A DNA stretch of 64,000 bases from Sulfitobacter noctilucicola (GCF_000622385.1 NZ_JASD01000008.1:2728001-2792000); one strand, 5' to 3'; counted from the stretch's first letter, positions 9,348-16,165 are shown. Program-made: numbers and translations. The notes: generated by a model from the sequence alone, not told the origin.

Positions 9348-9983
9348 TTACTGGCTGGGCGGCGTGTAGGTGTCAATGACGCGGCAAGTGGTCAGGCCGT
9401 TCGCGCGCGCCCACCTGCGATCTTCGATGCGGATATTTGTCATTTCCTCGGCCACTTCAGCCTCGCAATAGGCGATGGCGGTTGCGCGGGCTTCGTCCAT
9501 ATTGGGCCAGCCGTGGGAATAGCCGTGATCGCCTGCACCTGAAATGGCGAATGCGCCATAGCCTGTGGTGGTTTGCATGTCGCGGTAGACGCCCTGTAGA
9601 TCATGGGCGGTGATGGCCCCCAACCCGCTGGCGAATGTCTCGTTCGGGTCCACGCCTTCGGGCACGGCAACGCCGTAGAAGGTGCAGGGACCATTTGCGT
9701 AAGCCTCGCAGCCGCGTTTGGCGACGGCCTTGGCCGTGTTCAGGTTGTGATAGCTGTAGCTGTAGAACGATCCGTCGCCTTCGGCGGCGGCATAGAAGGC
9801 ACCGAAGTAGGCCTTGCGGTTCTTGAATTCATTGTAGTGGCGGCGCTGTTCGCGGGTCAGCGTGACATCGGCAACCGATGCATAGGTGTGTTCGGGCCCG
9901 TAGACCCGCGGCTGTTCGGCGACCAGCGGCAGGGCAAGGAACATCGACAGGGCAGCGGTGAGAGAAAGTGACGTTTTGGTCAT
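9348..9983 (-). CDS. secreted protein of unknown function
   Basis: A 211-residue exported protein with a signal peptide (residues 1-22, ending VAEQP). The mature part is rich in Tyr and Ala, has three or four cysteines (RGCEAYANGPCTF near 118-130, AYCEAEV and TTCRVID near the end), and contains what look like two DUF4189/SCP-like half repeats, each ending in an alanine-rich helix followed by a Cys (AKAVAKRGCEA; ARATAIAYCEA). I chose the ATG at 9983 since AGGA lies 8 bases before it; longer starts reach 10124 but would put extra residues ahead of the signal peptide. It is convergent with uvrD and divergent from the DUF2975 gene. I do not recognise a function. Confidence 0.6.
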   Translation of the reverse strand: MTKTSLSLTAALSMFLALPLVAEQPRVYGPEHTYASVADVTLTREQRRHYNEFKNRKAYFGAFYAAAEGDGSFYSYSYHNLNTAKAVAKRGCEAYANGPCTFYGVAVPEGVDPNETFASGLGAITAHDLQGVYRDMQTTTGYGAFAISGAGDHGYSHGWPNMDEARATAIAYCEAEVAEEMTNIRIEDRRWARANGLTTCRVIDTYTPPSQ

Positions 9984-10083
9984 GATATGCATCCTGTTGA
10001 GAGAATCGGTATGATTGTTTATTGACCAAAATATAGATTTATGGAACAAAAAATTATCGTAAAGCAGTAATTTTGGAATTCCC

Positions 10084-10614
10084 ATGCACCGTATTCGTAA
10101 TCTGTCGACCCTTGCCATGATCATTCTTGTGCCGATGCTGGTCTATTATCCCTACGAGGCTTTGTCATGGAACCTTGAGCTGTCATTTCTGGACTGGGGC
10201 AAGTGGACGCGCAACGACAACTGGGTGCATCCGGATGCGGAGATCGCCCTGCCTACGCGCATTGTCTTTTTCACGGTCTGGCTGATTCCGACGGTGCTTG
10301 GTTGGCTGGCCTATGCCACGGGTTTCAGCATTCTGTGGTTGCTCCGCAATGGAACGGTTTTTGATGTGCGGATCGCCACCCGCCTGAAGTGGATGGGCGG
10401 GTTGATCTTCGGATCGTCTACTGCGGCTTTGGTCGCGGGTGCTGTCAGCCCGATGGTCCGGTCGTGGCATAATCCCGACGGGCCGCTCCCGCTTCGGTTT
10501 TGGTATGAAAGCACCAATATTGGCATGACTTTCTGCGGGCTGGGTTTTCTCTTCTTGGGTATCGTCATGCATGAAGCGATCCGGATCGCGCGTGAAAACG
10601 AGGAATTCGTCTGA
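10084..10614 (+). CDS. DUF2975 family membrane protein
   Basis: A 176-residue integral membrane protein with four predicted helices (residues 9-22, about 56-83, about 97-118 and 146-167), the DUF2975 arrangement. In other bacteria this family is regularly encoded directly before a small YozG-type regulator, and that is seen here: the TGA at 10612-10614 overlaps the ATG of the next gene. The role of DUF2975/YozG pairs is not established; a membrane sensor or modulator that controls the regulator is a reasonable inference. It is the first gene of a three-gene overlapping unit ending in an S9 peptidase. Confidence 0.75.
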   Translation: MHRIRNLSTLAMIILVPMLVYYPYEALSWNLELSFLDWGKWTRNDNWVHPDAEIALPTRIVFFTVWLIPTVLGWLAYATGFSILWLLRNGTVFDVRIATRLKWMGGLIFGSSTAALVAGAVSPMVRSWHNPDGPLPLRFWYESTNIGMTFCGLGFLFLGIVMHEAIRIARENEEFV

Positions 10615-10820
10615 TGGAGATTGTTGTCAGGCTTGATGTGATGCTGGCCACCCGCAAGATGAAGTCCAAAGATCTGGCTGAGGCGGTGGGGATCACGGTT
10701 CAGAACATGAGCCTTTTGAAATCGGGGAAGGTTAAGGGGGTCCGATTTGAGACCCTCGCAAAGATTTGCGAAGTGCTCGAATGCCAGCCCGGTGATCTTC
10801 TGGAGGCCGTGAATGTTTAA
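10614..10820 (+). CDS. small Cro/C1 (YozG-like) helix-turn-helix regulator
   Basis: A 68-residue protein that is almost only a helix-turn-helix domain of the XRE class: KSKDLAEAVGITVQNMSLLK is the helix-turn-helix, followed by GVRFETLAKICEVLECQPGDLL. It starts inside the stop codon of the DUF2975 gene (ATG at 10614) and its end overlaps the peptidase start by 8 bases, so all three should be translationally coupled. YozG-type regulators usually bind their own promoter region; the 100 bases between 9984 and 10083 are the obvious target but I see no clear operator. Confidence 0.85.
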   Translation: MEIVVRLDVMLATRKMKSKDLAEAVGITVQNMSLLKSGKVKGVRFETLAKICEVLECQPGDLLEAVNV

Positions 10821-12780
10821 AAAGGTCGGAAAGGTAGCCGCCTTCTGCGTTGCATTCCTCGCCGCGGGTGCGATTTGGTCCACTCGCGATATCGACGCGA
10901 GGCATCCGGTTCTGAAAGCCGCTGATCTCCCGCCCCTGATCCCGACACGGACCTTCTATGCTGATCCCACGTTTGAATGGGATTTCGTTGTTTCAGGTGA
11001 CGCGCAGTACGCGACGGTACAGAAATCCAGCCTGTTGGGCCGGAAGTTGGTGGTGCAGAACCTGAATACCGGTGAGGAGATCGCGGAGCTGCGTCCGGGC
11101 ATCAGCTTTTTGCGGTGGCACCCAAGCAAGCCGTTGATCCGCTTTATCTATCAAGGTCACGACTGGGAAGTGGACCCGCTGATGCCGCAGCGTGCCAACT
11201 GGAAGCGGATTAGTCCGGTCAAATTGCCAAGCGGCTGGGTGAAAAACCAAATCGCGACTGATCCCGATATGCCAATTCTGACATGGGGCAAGACCTCGAC
11301 GCGGGCACCGGCGCATATGTGGCTGGTGTCACAAGACGGCCAAACAGCGCAGAAGGTGGCGGAAGGAACGCAAGAGACGGTCTATTGGGTGTTTGATGAA
11401 GACACTGCACCGGTCCTGCGCTTTGATACACTCGACCCCGCGACAGGGCAGTTGTTGCGCAAAACGGCGGAAGGGTGGAAGCCTCTGGTAGAGATCAGCG
11501 TCAATGACCTGTTCCAACCGCTTGAGAGCGTCGCTGCTGATGGCACGATGCTGGCGCGATCCTCACGAGGGCGGGACAAAGCAGCAGTGGTGCGATTTGA
11601 CACGCATACCGGTGATGAAACCGTTTTGCATATGGTGGCGGAAACCGACATCGGCATGGTGACATCGCTTGCACCTGACGGGAAGGCGGATGTTCTGCGC
11701 CTGCGGCAAGACACCCAAGAGCGTATAGCGCTCTCTGATCGGGGCCAGATTTTTCTGAACCAGTTGGCAAAACTCCCCCAACCGGTGACGCTGGGTCAAA
11801 CGCTGCACAGTGCTTCGGGACGTTATGTGACGCAACTGGTGTCCGGTCCAGGCCTCGCGCCGCAGACGCTCCTGATCGATCTGGTGCAGGGTACGTCCAA
11901 GGTAATTTCTGATGGTGGGGGGCTGTCCAAATACAAAGAACACCTTGTGCCTGAGGAAGCTGTGCGCTTTTCGGCGCGGGACGGGCTTGAAATTCCCGGG
12001 GTTATGACTCGCCCGCGGGGGGTAAAAGGCCCAATCCCCTTTGTGATCCATGTGCATGGTGGGCCTGCGCTGCATGTATCGATGGGACAAAACCCGTTTA
12101 CCCAGCTGTTGGTCAATCGCGGTTACGGGGTTTTATCCGTAAACTTTCGGGGATCGACCGGTTTTGGAAAGGACTTTCAGGCGAAGGGCTTTCGTGAATT
12201 CGGCCGCGCGATGCAGGACGATATTGCAGATGCCGCGCTTTGGTTGGTGGAAAAAGGTATCGCCGATACCGATGCCCTGATTGTAATGGGTGAAAGTTAT
12301 GGTGGCTACGCAGCCGCGATGGCAATGACGCGTGACCCGGGATTGTTTGATGCGGCGATTGTTGAATTTCCTATGCTGGATGTCGAATTCCAATCTAAAC
12401 ACTACCCCTACACTTGGAAAAATGAGCTCGAAAGCTGGTGGCGTTATTTTGGCCGGATAGAGCACTCCGAAGACCTTGAAATGATGCGGAAATACTCGCC
12501 GACGAACCGTGTGGAACAGTTGCACGGTCCGGTGCTGGTGCTGGCGGGCGCGCAGGACCAGATCACTGCGGTGCAGCAAGTGCATGATTTTGAAGAGAAA
12601 GTGAGAGCCACAGACAAGGATGTGCGGTTTCACTATTTTGAGAACACAGGCCACGGTGCCGTGCATTGGCGCGACAGACTGCGTCGCGCGCGCTTGATCG
12701 AAGAGTTTCTGGCAAAACATGCCGGCGGGCGCACGGGTGGCTTCGAATTTGCGGAGCGTGCTCCGGCGTTCATCGACTAG
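10813..12780 (+). CDS. S9 family (prolyl oligopeptidase-like) peptidase, membrane-anchored
   Basis: A 655-residue serine peptidase of clan SC. An N-terminal hydrophobic segment (residues 5-24) can act as signal peptide or anchor, placing it in the periplasm. Residues about 45-370 look like a beta-propeller, and the C-terminal alpha/beta-hydrolase domain carries the full triad: S495 in GESYGGY, D582 in GAQDQ and H614 in NTGHGAVH. The oxyanion region HVHGGP near residue 416 is the acyl-aminoacyl-peptidase/DPP IV-type motif. The start codon lies 8 bases inside the preceding regulator gene, and a GGAGG is found 6-10 bases before it. It probably trims oligopeptides; substrate unknown. Its coupling to a membrane protein and a regulator is unusual. 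Confidence 0.85.
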   Translation: MFKKVGKVAAFCVAFLAAGAIWSTRDIDARHPVLKAADLPPLIPTRTFYADPTFEWDFVVSGDAQYATVQKSSLLGRKLVVQNLNTGEEIAELRPGISFLRWHPSKPLIRFIYQGHDWEVDPLMPQRANWKRISPVKLPSGWVKNQIATDPDMPILTWGKTSTRAPAHMWLVSQDGQTAQKVAEGTQETVYWVFDEDTAPVLRFDTLDPATGQLLRKTAEGWKPLVEISVNDLFQPLESVAADGTMLARSSRGRDKAAVVRFDTHTGDETVLHMVAETDIGMVTSLAPDGKADVLRLRQDTQERIALSDRGQIFLNQLAKLPQPVTLGQTLHSASGRYVTQLVSGPGLAPQTLLIDLVQGTSKVISDGGGLSKYKEHLVPEEAVRFSARDGLEIPGVMTRPRGVKGPIPFVIHVHGGPALHVSMGQNPFTQLLVNRGYGVLSVNFRGSTGFGKDFQAKGFREFGRAMQDDIADAALWLVEKGIADTDALIVMGESYGGYAAAMAMTRDPGLFDAAIVEFPMLDVEFQSKHYPYTWKNELESWWRYFGRIEHSEDLEMMRKYSPTNRVEQLHGPVLVLAGAQDQITAVQQVHDFEEKVRATDKDVRFHYFENTGHGAVHWRDRLRRARLIEEFLAKHAGGRTGGFEFAERAPAFID

Positions 12781-12802
12781 ATATCCGGCATCCCTTTAAA
12801 TG

Positions 12803-12838
12803 AAAAACAGCTGCACCTTGGGAGGAAGGTGCAGCTGC
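12803..12838 (-). ncRNA. CcsR4-like hairpin, also rho-independent terminator
   Basis: On the minus strand CAGCTGCACCTT (12837-12826) pairs perfectly with its complement (12819-12808) around the loop CCTCCC, and is followed by TTTTT (12807-12803). It is the last of four hairpins downstream of the DUF1127 gene and ends the unit as an intrinsic terminator. UCCUCCC is the core of the anti-Shine-Dalgarno-like CCUCCUCCC motif of CcsR RNAs. Confidence 0.8.
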
Positions 12839-12849
12839 TCTCATGTCGG

Positions 12850-12880
12850 CCCAAAGCTTCAAGGGAGGATCGGCTTTGGG
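12850..12880 (-). ncRNA. CcsR3-like hairpin
   Basis: CCCAAAGC (minus strand, 12880-12873) pairs with GCTTTGGG (12857-12850) over 8 bp. The 15-base loop contains TCCTCCC, seven of nine bases of the CCUCCUCCC motif. Third hairpin after the DUF1127 gene. Confidence 0.75.
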
Positions 12881-12889
12881 TCTTGCTGT

Positions 12890-12924
12890 GCAGCGGGCTC
12901 AGGGAGGAGGAAACGCCCGGCTGC
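12890..12924 (-). ncRNA. CcsR2-like hairpin with full CCUCCUCCC loop
   Basis: GCAGCCGGGC (minus strand, 12924-12915) pairs with GCCCGCTGC (12898-12890) with a single bulged C. The loop holds the complete CCTCCTCCC (12910-12902). Second hairpin after the DUF1127 gene. Confidence 0.8.
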
Positions 12925-12932
12925 GCAACTCA

Positions 12933-12960
12933 GACCTACCGCAGGGAGGAGCGGCAGGTC
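12933..12960 (-). ncRNA. CcsR1-like hairpin
   Basis: GACCTGCC (minus strand, 12960-12953) pairs with GGTAGGTC (12940-12933) with one G-U pair. The loop contains CTCCTCCC, eight of nine motif bases. It begins 9 bases after the stop codon of the DUF1127 gene, so it is most likely cut from the same transcript, as known for CcsR RNAs of R. sphaeroides. Confidence 0.75.
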
Positions 12961-12969
12961 CGATCTCTG

Positions 12970-13191
12970 TTAGTGCGTCGCGTTGTACGCTGATTCCCGC
13001 GCGATCTGGCGAAGGTTGCACCGGTGGAGGCCCAGGTCCGCAAGGTCGCGGTTGGACAGGGCGCTAAGACCGTCAAAGGTTTCATTATAGATGCGACGCT
13101 GCCGGATGCGGGTCGCAATATTCTGAAAAATTGCTGCGGCGCGGAAACCAAAGGTTGAGCCCTGTGCCGCGGAAGTATTCAGATATGCCAT
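12970..13191 (-). CDS. ccaF1: DUF1127 small RNA-binding protein (CcaF1-like)
   Basis: A 73-residue basic protein ending in a DUF1127 domain (residues about 38-66, with FDGLSALSNRDLADLGLHR). An AGAGG lies 8 bases before the ATG at 13191. Four CCUCCUCCC-type hairpins follow on the same strand within 170 bases, the last being a terminator. This is exactly the CcaF1-CcsR1-4 arrangement of Rhodobacter sphaeroides, where CcaF1 is a small RNA-binding protein of about 70 residues, co-transcribed with the CcsR RNAs under RpoH control and affecting RNA maturation and stress resistance. The function here is inferred from family and gene order. I could not identify a convincing heat-shock or sigma-70 promoter. 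Confidence 0.85.
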   Translation of the reverse strand: MAYLNTSAAQGSTFGFRAAAIFQNIATRIRQRRIYNETFDGLSALSNRDLADLGLHRCNLRQIARESAYNATH

Positions 13192-13387
13192 TGTGGCGCC
13201 TCTTTCTTGAATTTGCTGTTTGTCTGTTTTCGATGGGGGGTATGTACGCCTTATGTTGGCGCAAACAATGGTCATGACAGCAAAGCCGTTATGCGGTTTT
13301 TGCATGGGCGACGCAGGGTCAATACACTGTTTCCAAAACGGAAATTACCTTGGGTCAAGGTGTCTGACATAGAAGATGGCCGGGGAT
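13192..13387. other. intergenic region upstream of ccaF1
   Basis: This stretch should hold the ccaF1 promoter on the minus strand. I see no convincing -35/-10 pair. It contains a perfect dyad (13347-13361) described separately and an imperfect TTTCC/GGAAA repeat at 13330-13344. Several short open frames here lack ribosome sites and are not called. Confidence 0.5.
13347..13361. promoter_or_regulatory. 15-bp perfect dyad, possible operator
   Basis: ACCTTG-GGT-CAAGGT is a perfect 6-bp inverted repeat with a 3-base centre. It lies about 156 bases upstream of ccaF1 and about 30 bases past the terminator of the upstream RNA unit. Regulator unknown. Confidence 0.3.
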
Positions 13388-13431
13388 AAAAAAAGGGCGA
13401 CGACATCAGGGAGGAGGAAGATGTCGCCGCC
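13388..13431 (-). ncRNA. CCUCCUCCC hairpin with rho-independent terminator (second unit)
   Basis: On the minus strand GGCGGCGACATC (13431-13420) pairs over 12 bp, with one G-U, with its partner at 13407-13396. The loop holds the full CCTCCTCCC motif (13417-13409). CTTTTTTT (13395-13388) follows the stem, so this hairpin is also an intrinsic terminator. It ends an RNA unit that carries no protein gene and lies upstream of ccaF1. Confidence 0.75.
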
Positions 13432-13440
13432 TAAAATGCA

Positions 13441-13469
13441 GACTTACTCGGGAGGAGGATGAGCTCGTC
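13441..13469 (-). ncRNA. CCUCCUCCC hairpin (second unit, first motif)
   Basis: The minus strand reads GACGAGCTC, then the loop with a complete CCTCCTCCC (13458-13450), then GAGTAAGTC. Pairing is GAC/GTC, a 2x2 internal loop and GCTC/GAGT, weaker than in the other hairpins, but the motif again lies in the loop. Confidence 0.6.
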
Positions 13470-13485
13470 TGGTCTTCTTGGTGAA

Positions 13486-13529
13486 GCAGCATAACCGCTT
13501 CGATGGATTTAAATTGCCATTTATGCTGC
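13486..13529 (-). ncRNA. 9-bp stem at the 5' side of the second RNA unit
   Basis: GCAGCATAA and TTATGCTGC (13486-13494 and 13521-13529) pair perfectly around a 26-base AT-rich loop. It lies directly upstream, on the minus strand, of the two CCUCCUCCC hairpins and may be the 5' structure of that sRNA. The RNA start is unknown. Confidence 0.35.
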
Positions 13530-13557
13530 GGATGCACAATAGGAAAAATTTGCAATG

Positions 13558-13568
13558 CTGCTATGCAG
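13558..13568. promoter_or_regulatory. CTGCN3GCAG box (PhaR-type)
   Basis: CTGCTATGCAG matches CTGC-N3-GCAG, one of the sequences bound by PhaR of Paracoccus denitrificans, the repressor of polyhydroxybutyrate granule genes. It is embedded in a TGC-rich stretch (TTGCAATGC before it, GCAAAAA after it). It sits between the minus-strand RNA unit and the plus-strand mrp gene, 130 bases before mrp. No pha gene is in the window, so the regulator is inferred from the motif only. Confidence 0.4.
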
Positions 13569-13697
13569 CAAAAACATGGGGTCCGTGATCTATCGTTGTG
13601 CGGCGTGCCAACAAATTAGGCAATTGAGCGCACCCCCTTGCGCAGCGGGCGGAAACTGTGATGTCAGCAGGGGAGATATATTGTAAGGAGCCGCGCC

Positions 13698-14774
13698 ATG
13701 TCCGTGACCAAAGCTGAAATCGAAGCCGCGCTTTCCCGTGTGACCCTGCCGGATGGACGCAATGTGCTGGAACATGATTTGGTGCGTGCTCTGACCGTTG
13801 AGGGAAGTGTTGTCCGGTTTGTCATAGAGGCACCTAACGCGGACGTAGCCCGGCAGATGGGCCCGCTGCGCGATGCGGCGGAACAGGTTGTCACGGAACT
13901 TCCAGGAGTCACGCAGGCGACGGTCGCGCTGACAGCGCATGGACCGGCTGCGAAATCTGCTACGCCGCCACCCAATTTGAAAATCGGCGGACACCCCAAA
14001 CCGCAAGACGGCCCGACCAAGCCAAGCGGTGTGCAGCGCATTCTCGCGATTGGGTCCGGCAAGGGAGGTGTTGGCAAATCTACCGTCAGTACGAACCTCG
14101 CGGTCGCTTTGGCGCGTGCAGGGCGCAAGGTCGGTTTGCTTGATGCTGATATCTATGGGCCAAGCGTACCGCGCATGATGGGCATCAACAAAAAGCCGGC
14201 GAGTCCTGACGGTAAGACAATTATACCTCTGCACGCGCATGGGGTCACGCTCATGTCCATCGGGTTTATGATGGAAGAGGGTAAGGCGGTTGTCTGGCGC
14301 GGGCCGATGTTGATGGGCGCGCTTCAGCAAATGCTGGGTCAGGTGGAGTGGGGCGAGCTGGATGTGCTCATCGTCGATCTGCCGCCTGGCACTGGCGATG
14401 TTCAGTTGACACTCTGTACCAAGAGCGAGCTTACAGGCGCGATAGTGGTCAGCACGCCGCAGGACGTGGCATTGATCGACGCGCGCAAGGCGCTGGATAT
14501 GTTCGCGACGTTGAAAACGCCGGTGCTGGGCCTGATTGAAAATATGTCGATGTTCGTTTGTCCCGACTGCGGCTCCCAGCACCAGATCTTCGGGCAGGGT
14601 GGCGTTGCCGCCGAAGCCGAAGCTCTGGGTGTGCCGCTTTTGGGTGCATTGCCGATTGATCTGGAGACGCGGCTTGCCGGTGATGGCGGCACGCCTGTGG
14701 CAGCAGGTGACGGTCCGATGGCGCAGGCCTATGCGAAGATGGCGAAGGGCCTGATCGATGGCGGCATGGCTTAG
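13698..14774 (+). CDS. mrp: Mrp/NBP35-type iron-sulfur cluster carrier ATPase
   Basis: A 358-residue P-loop ATPase (ApbC/Mrp family) that binds and hands over Fe-S clusters. Residues 1-85 form the MIP18/DUF59 domain, a variable linker follows, and the ATPase domain starts with the deviant Walker A GSGKGGVGKST at residues 119-129. Switch sequences DLPPGTGDVQL near residue 228 and the metal-binding pair CPDC (C288, C291) are present, as expected for cluster binding at a dimer interface. The ATG at 13698 is preceded by AAGGAG 8 bases upstream. It stands alone, divergent from the small RNA locus and convergent with the next membrane protein gene. Confidence 0.93.
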   Translation: MSVTKAEIEAALSRVTLPDGRNVLEHDLVRALTVEGSVVRFVIEAPNADVARQMGPLRDAAEQVVTELPGVTQATVALTAHGPAAKSATPPPNLKIGGHPKPQDGPTKPSGVQRILAIGSGKGGVGKSTVSTNLAVALARAGRKVGLLDADIYGPSVPRMMGINKKPASPDGKTIIPLHAHGVTLMSIGFMMEEGKAVVWRGPMLMGALQQMLGQVEWGELDVLIVDLPPGTGDVQLTLCTKSELTGAIVVSTPQDVALIDARKALDMFATLKTPVLGLIENMSMFVCPDCGSQHQIFGQGGVAAEAEALGVPLLGALPIDLETRLAGDGGTPVAAGDGPMAQAYAKMAKGLIDGGMA

Positions 14775-14784
14775 GCCGCTGGGC

Positions 14785-15573
14785 CTATTGGCCCAATGAC
14801 CGTCCTTCGACCAGATGTCCATAAAGCGTGGTAAGGACAGAGATAAAGACCAACCCTTCGATGATGAAGATCGCCGTCTGAACCACAACAGACAGCACGT
14901 CTTCCGAAGGAAGGATCGGCCCGGTCACAGCGGTAATCAAGACATTGAGGCCGGTCAGGAGTAGTGCCAGGCCAAGCAATGGCCAGCCGGACTGTCGGGT
15001 GAGTGCCCAGCTTTCCATCACCCGCATCCCGCGGCCCACAGCGGCACTTGGAAGTACAACGCTCAGTCGCAATGCCAGCCACACAAAGGCGACGCTGCCG
15101 AGAATTGCGAAGATCAAGCCTGCAAGACCTGACGGATTTCCGTTCGAGGATATCGTCATGCCGACCAGCCCCAGTGCGATCGTGACGGGGATCATCGCGA
15201 TCATCTGAAGGATGCCCACAACAATGGCGCGCCATATATAGCCAAAGAACACGCCAGCATCGGGGCGCAGGGCTTCTGTCTTCTCTGCTCCGTTCAGCAG
15301 CACATGCCGGTGCCACAGGATGGCCATCAACGCGTAGCCAAGCAGTCCGACGATACCTAGGCCAAAGAATACCAGCAGGCTTGAGGACGGCGGCGGCGTT
15401 ATGGCTTCTGGCTCTCCGGTAATAAGCAGAAGCGCATCGGGTGACAGCATGGCGATTGCCAGACTGCACCCCATCACGATGCCCATCGCAGGTAACAGGA
15501 CCCTGATCGTCGTGGGTACATCAAAGAGGAGCATGCGCAAGGCATGGGCAAGTATGGCCAGCGCGGTGTTCAT
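14785..15573 (-). CDS. integral membrane protein of unknown function
   Basis: A 262-residue polytopic membrane protein with about six helices (residues 21-45, 67-88, 105-135, 147-172, 195-218 and 226-250). Its layout, with HRHVLLNG in the second loop and a conserved Arg in WLALRLSVVLPSAAVGR, resembles the broad Yip1/glycerophosphoryl diester phosphodiesterase-type membrane domain proteins common in Rhodobacterales, but I cannot assign a family with certainty. It is convergent with mrp (10-base gap) and divergent from the long leader of the dcw cluster. The start has a GGGGG tract a few bases upstream. Confidence 0.65.
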   Translation of the reverse strand: MNTALAILAHALRMLLFDVPTTIRVLLPAMGIVMGCSLAIAMLSPDALLLITGEPEAITPPPSSSLLVFFGLGIVGLLGYALMAILWHRHVLLNGAEKTEALRPDAGVFFGYIWRAIVVGILQMIAMIPVTIALGLVGMTISSNGNPSGLAGLIFAILGSVAFVWLALRLSVVLPSAAVGRGMRVMESWALTRQSGWPLLGLALLLTGLNVLITAVTGPILPSEDVLSVVVQTAIFIIEGLVFISVLTTLYGHLVEGRSLGQ

Positions 15574-15747
15574 GGGACCCCCAAGTGGACGTTAAATCAC
15601 TTTTTGCCGTTTTGAATAGAAAGAAGCAAGACGGCTCCATGTCCGGCTATGGGGATGTGCTTTTGGGAAATGGCTGGTTCCTTGTGCCCCGTTCTAAACG
15701 AAAACCCTGACCAACGCGCACATTTGACTGCAAGAAACCTCCCATCT

Positions 15748-15772
15748 TGGGTGGATCAGGGAATTTATGGGT
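15748..15772 (+). promoter_or_regulatory. MraZ-type operator A: three NGGGN boxes in 10-bp phase
   Basis: TGGGT (15748), AGGGA (15758) and TGGGT (15768) are separated by exactly 5 bases. E. coli MraZ binds three TGGGN direct repeats separated by 5 bases, so this is a close match. It lies 660 bases upstream of mraZ, farther than expected for autoregulation. Confidence 0.5.
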
Positions 15773-15779
15773 CTGTTTA

Positions 15780-15814
15780 TGGGAAACGATGGGACGAATG
15801 GGGTGGGCAGGGGA
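15780..15814 (+). promoter_or_regulatory. MraZ-type operator B: four GGG boxes in 10-bp phase
   Basis: TGGGA (15780), TGGGA (15790), GGGGT (15800) and GGGGA (15810) follow each other with 5-base spacers, starting 12 bases after the last box of array A. Same logic as array A. The last box also overlaps a chance GGGAGGAGG. Confidence 0.5.
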
Positions 15815-15919
15815 GGAGGAGAGGTGGAAATCCGAAGATTCGAATCGCATTTTCGCTAATTTCGGAAATTTGGACTGGAAAATAGATCCGAAGAATGAGA
15901 ACAAGAAAAGAACATCGCC

Positions 15920-15928
15920 TGTGGATAA
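15920..15928. promoter_or_regulatory. perfect DnaA box TGTGGATAA
   Basis: TGTGGATAA is the reverse complement of the consensus DnaA box TTATCCACA. It is the only perfect copy I found in the window. A looser third set of GGG boxes follows at 15948 (TGGGA), 15958 (TGGGA) and 15969 (AGGGC). Confidence 0.45.
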
Positions 15929-16165
15929 CTTTGTGGGTGAAAAAAGTTGGGAATTGATGGGATTTCGTAGGGCGTCAAGGTGCGACACTATATGTTGTGT
16001 CTATTGGGCGGTTAGGGTCAATTTGAGCTAAAATCCGCTTACTGGTGACTACTAAATCTTGCTTTTCGCACCTGTGTAAAACAAGATATTGGGTATAAAT
16101 CCCAAAAAAAATGTAGACGCCCACGATTTCCCATGGCATCCCTAGTGCATCGGATGAGAACGGGA

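Noticed and set aside
12981..13067. Possible plus-strand small gene over the CcsR hairpins
   Set aside because: The frame crosses the hairpins and the ccaF1 gene, with no start signal.
13590..14888. Long minus-strand open frame of 432 codons over mrp
   Set aside because: Composition (Arg/His/Gln-rich) is that of a shadow frame; mrp on the plus strand is clearly the gene.
15811..15819. GGGAGGAGG inside the GGG array before mraZ
   Set aside because: No flanking inverted repeat; explained by the phased G-rich boxes.
15649..15885. 78-codon plus-strand frame in the dcw leader
   Set aside because: Its codons run through the phased GGG array, there is no ribosome site, and the residues look random.
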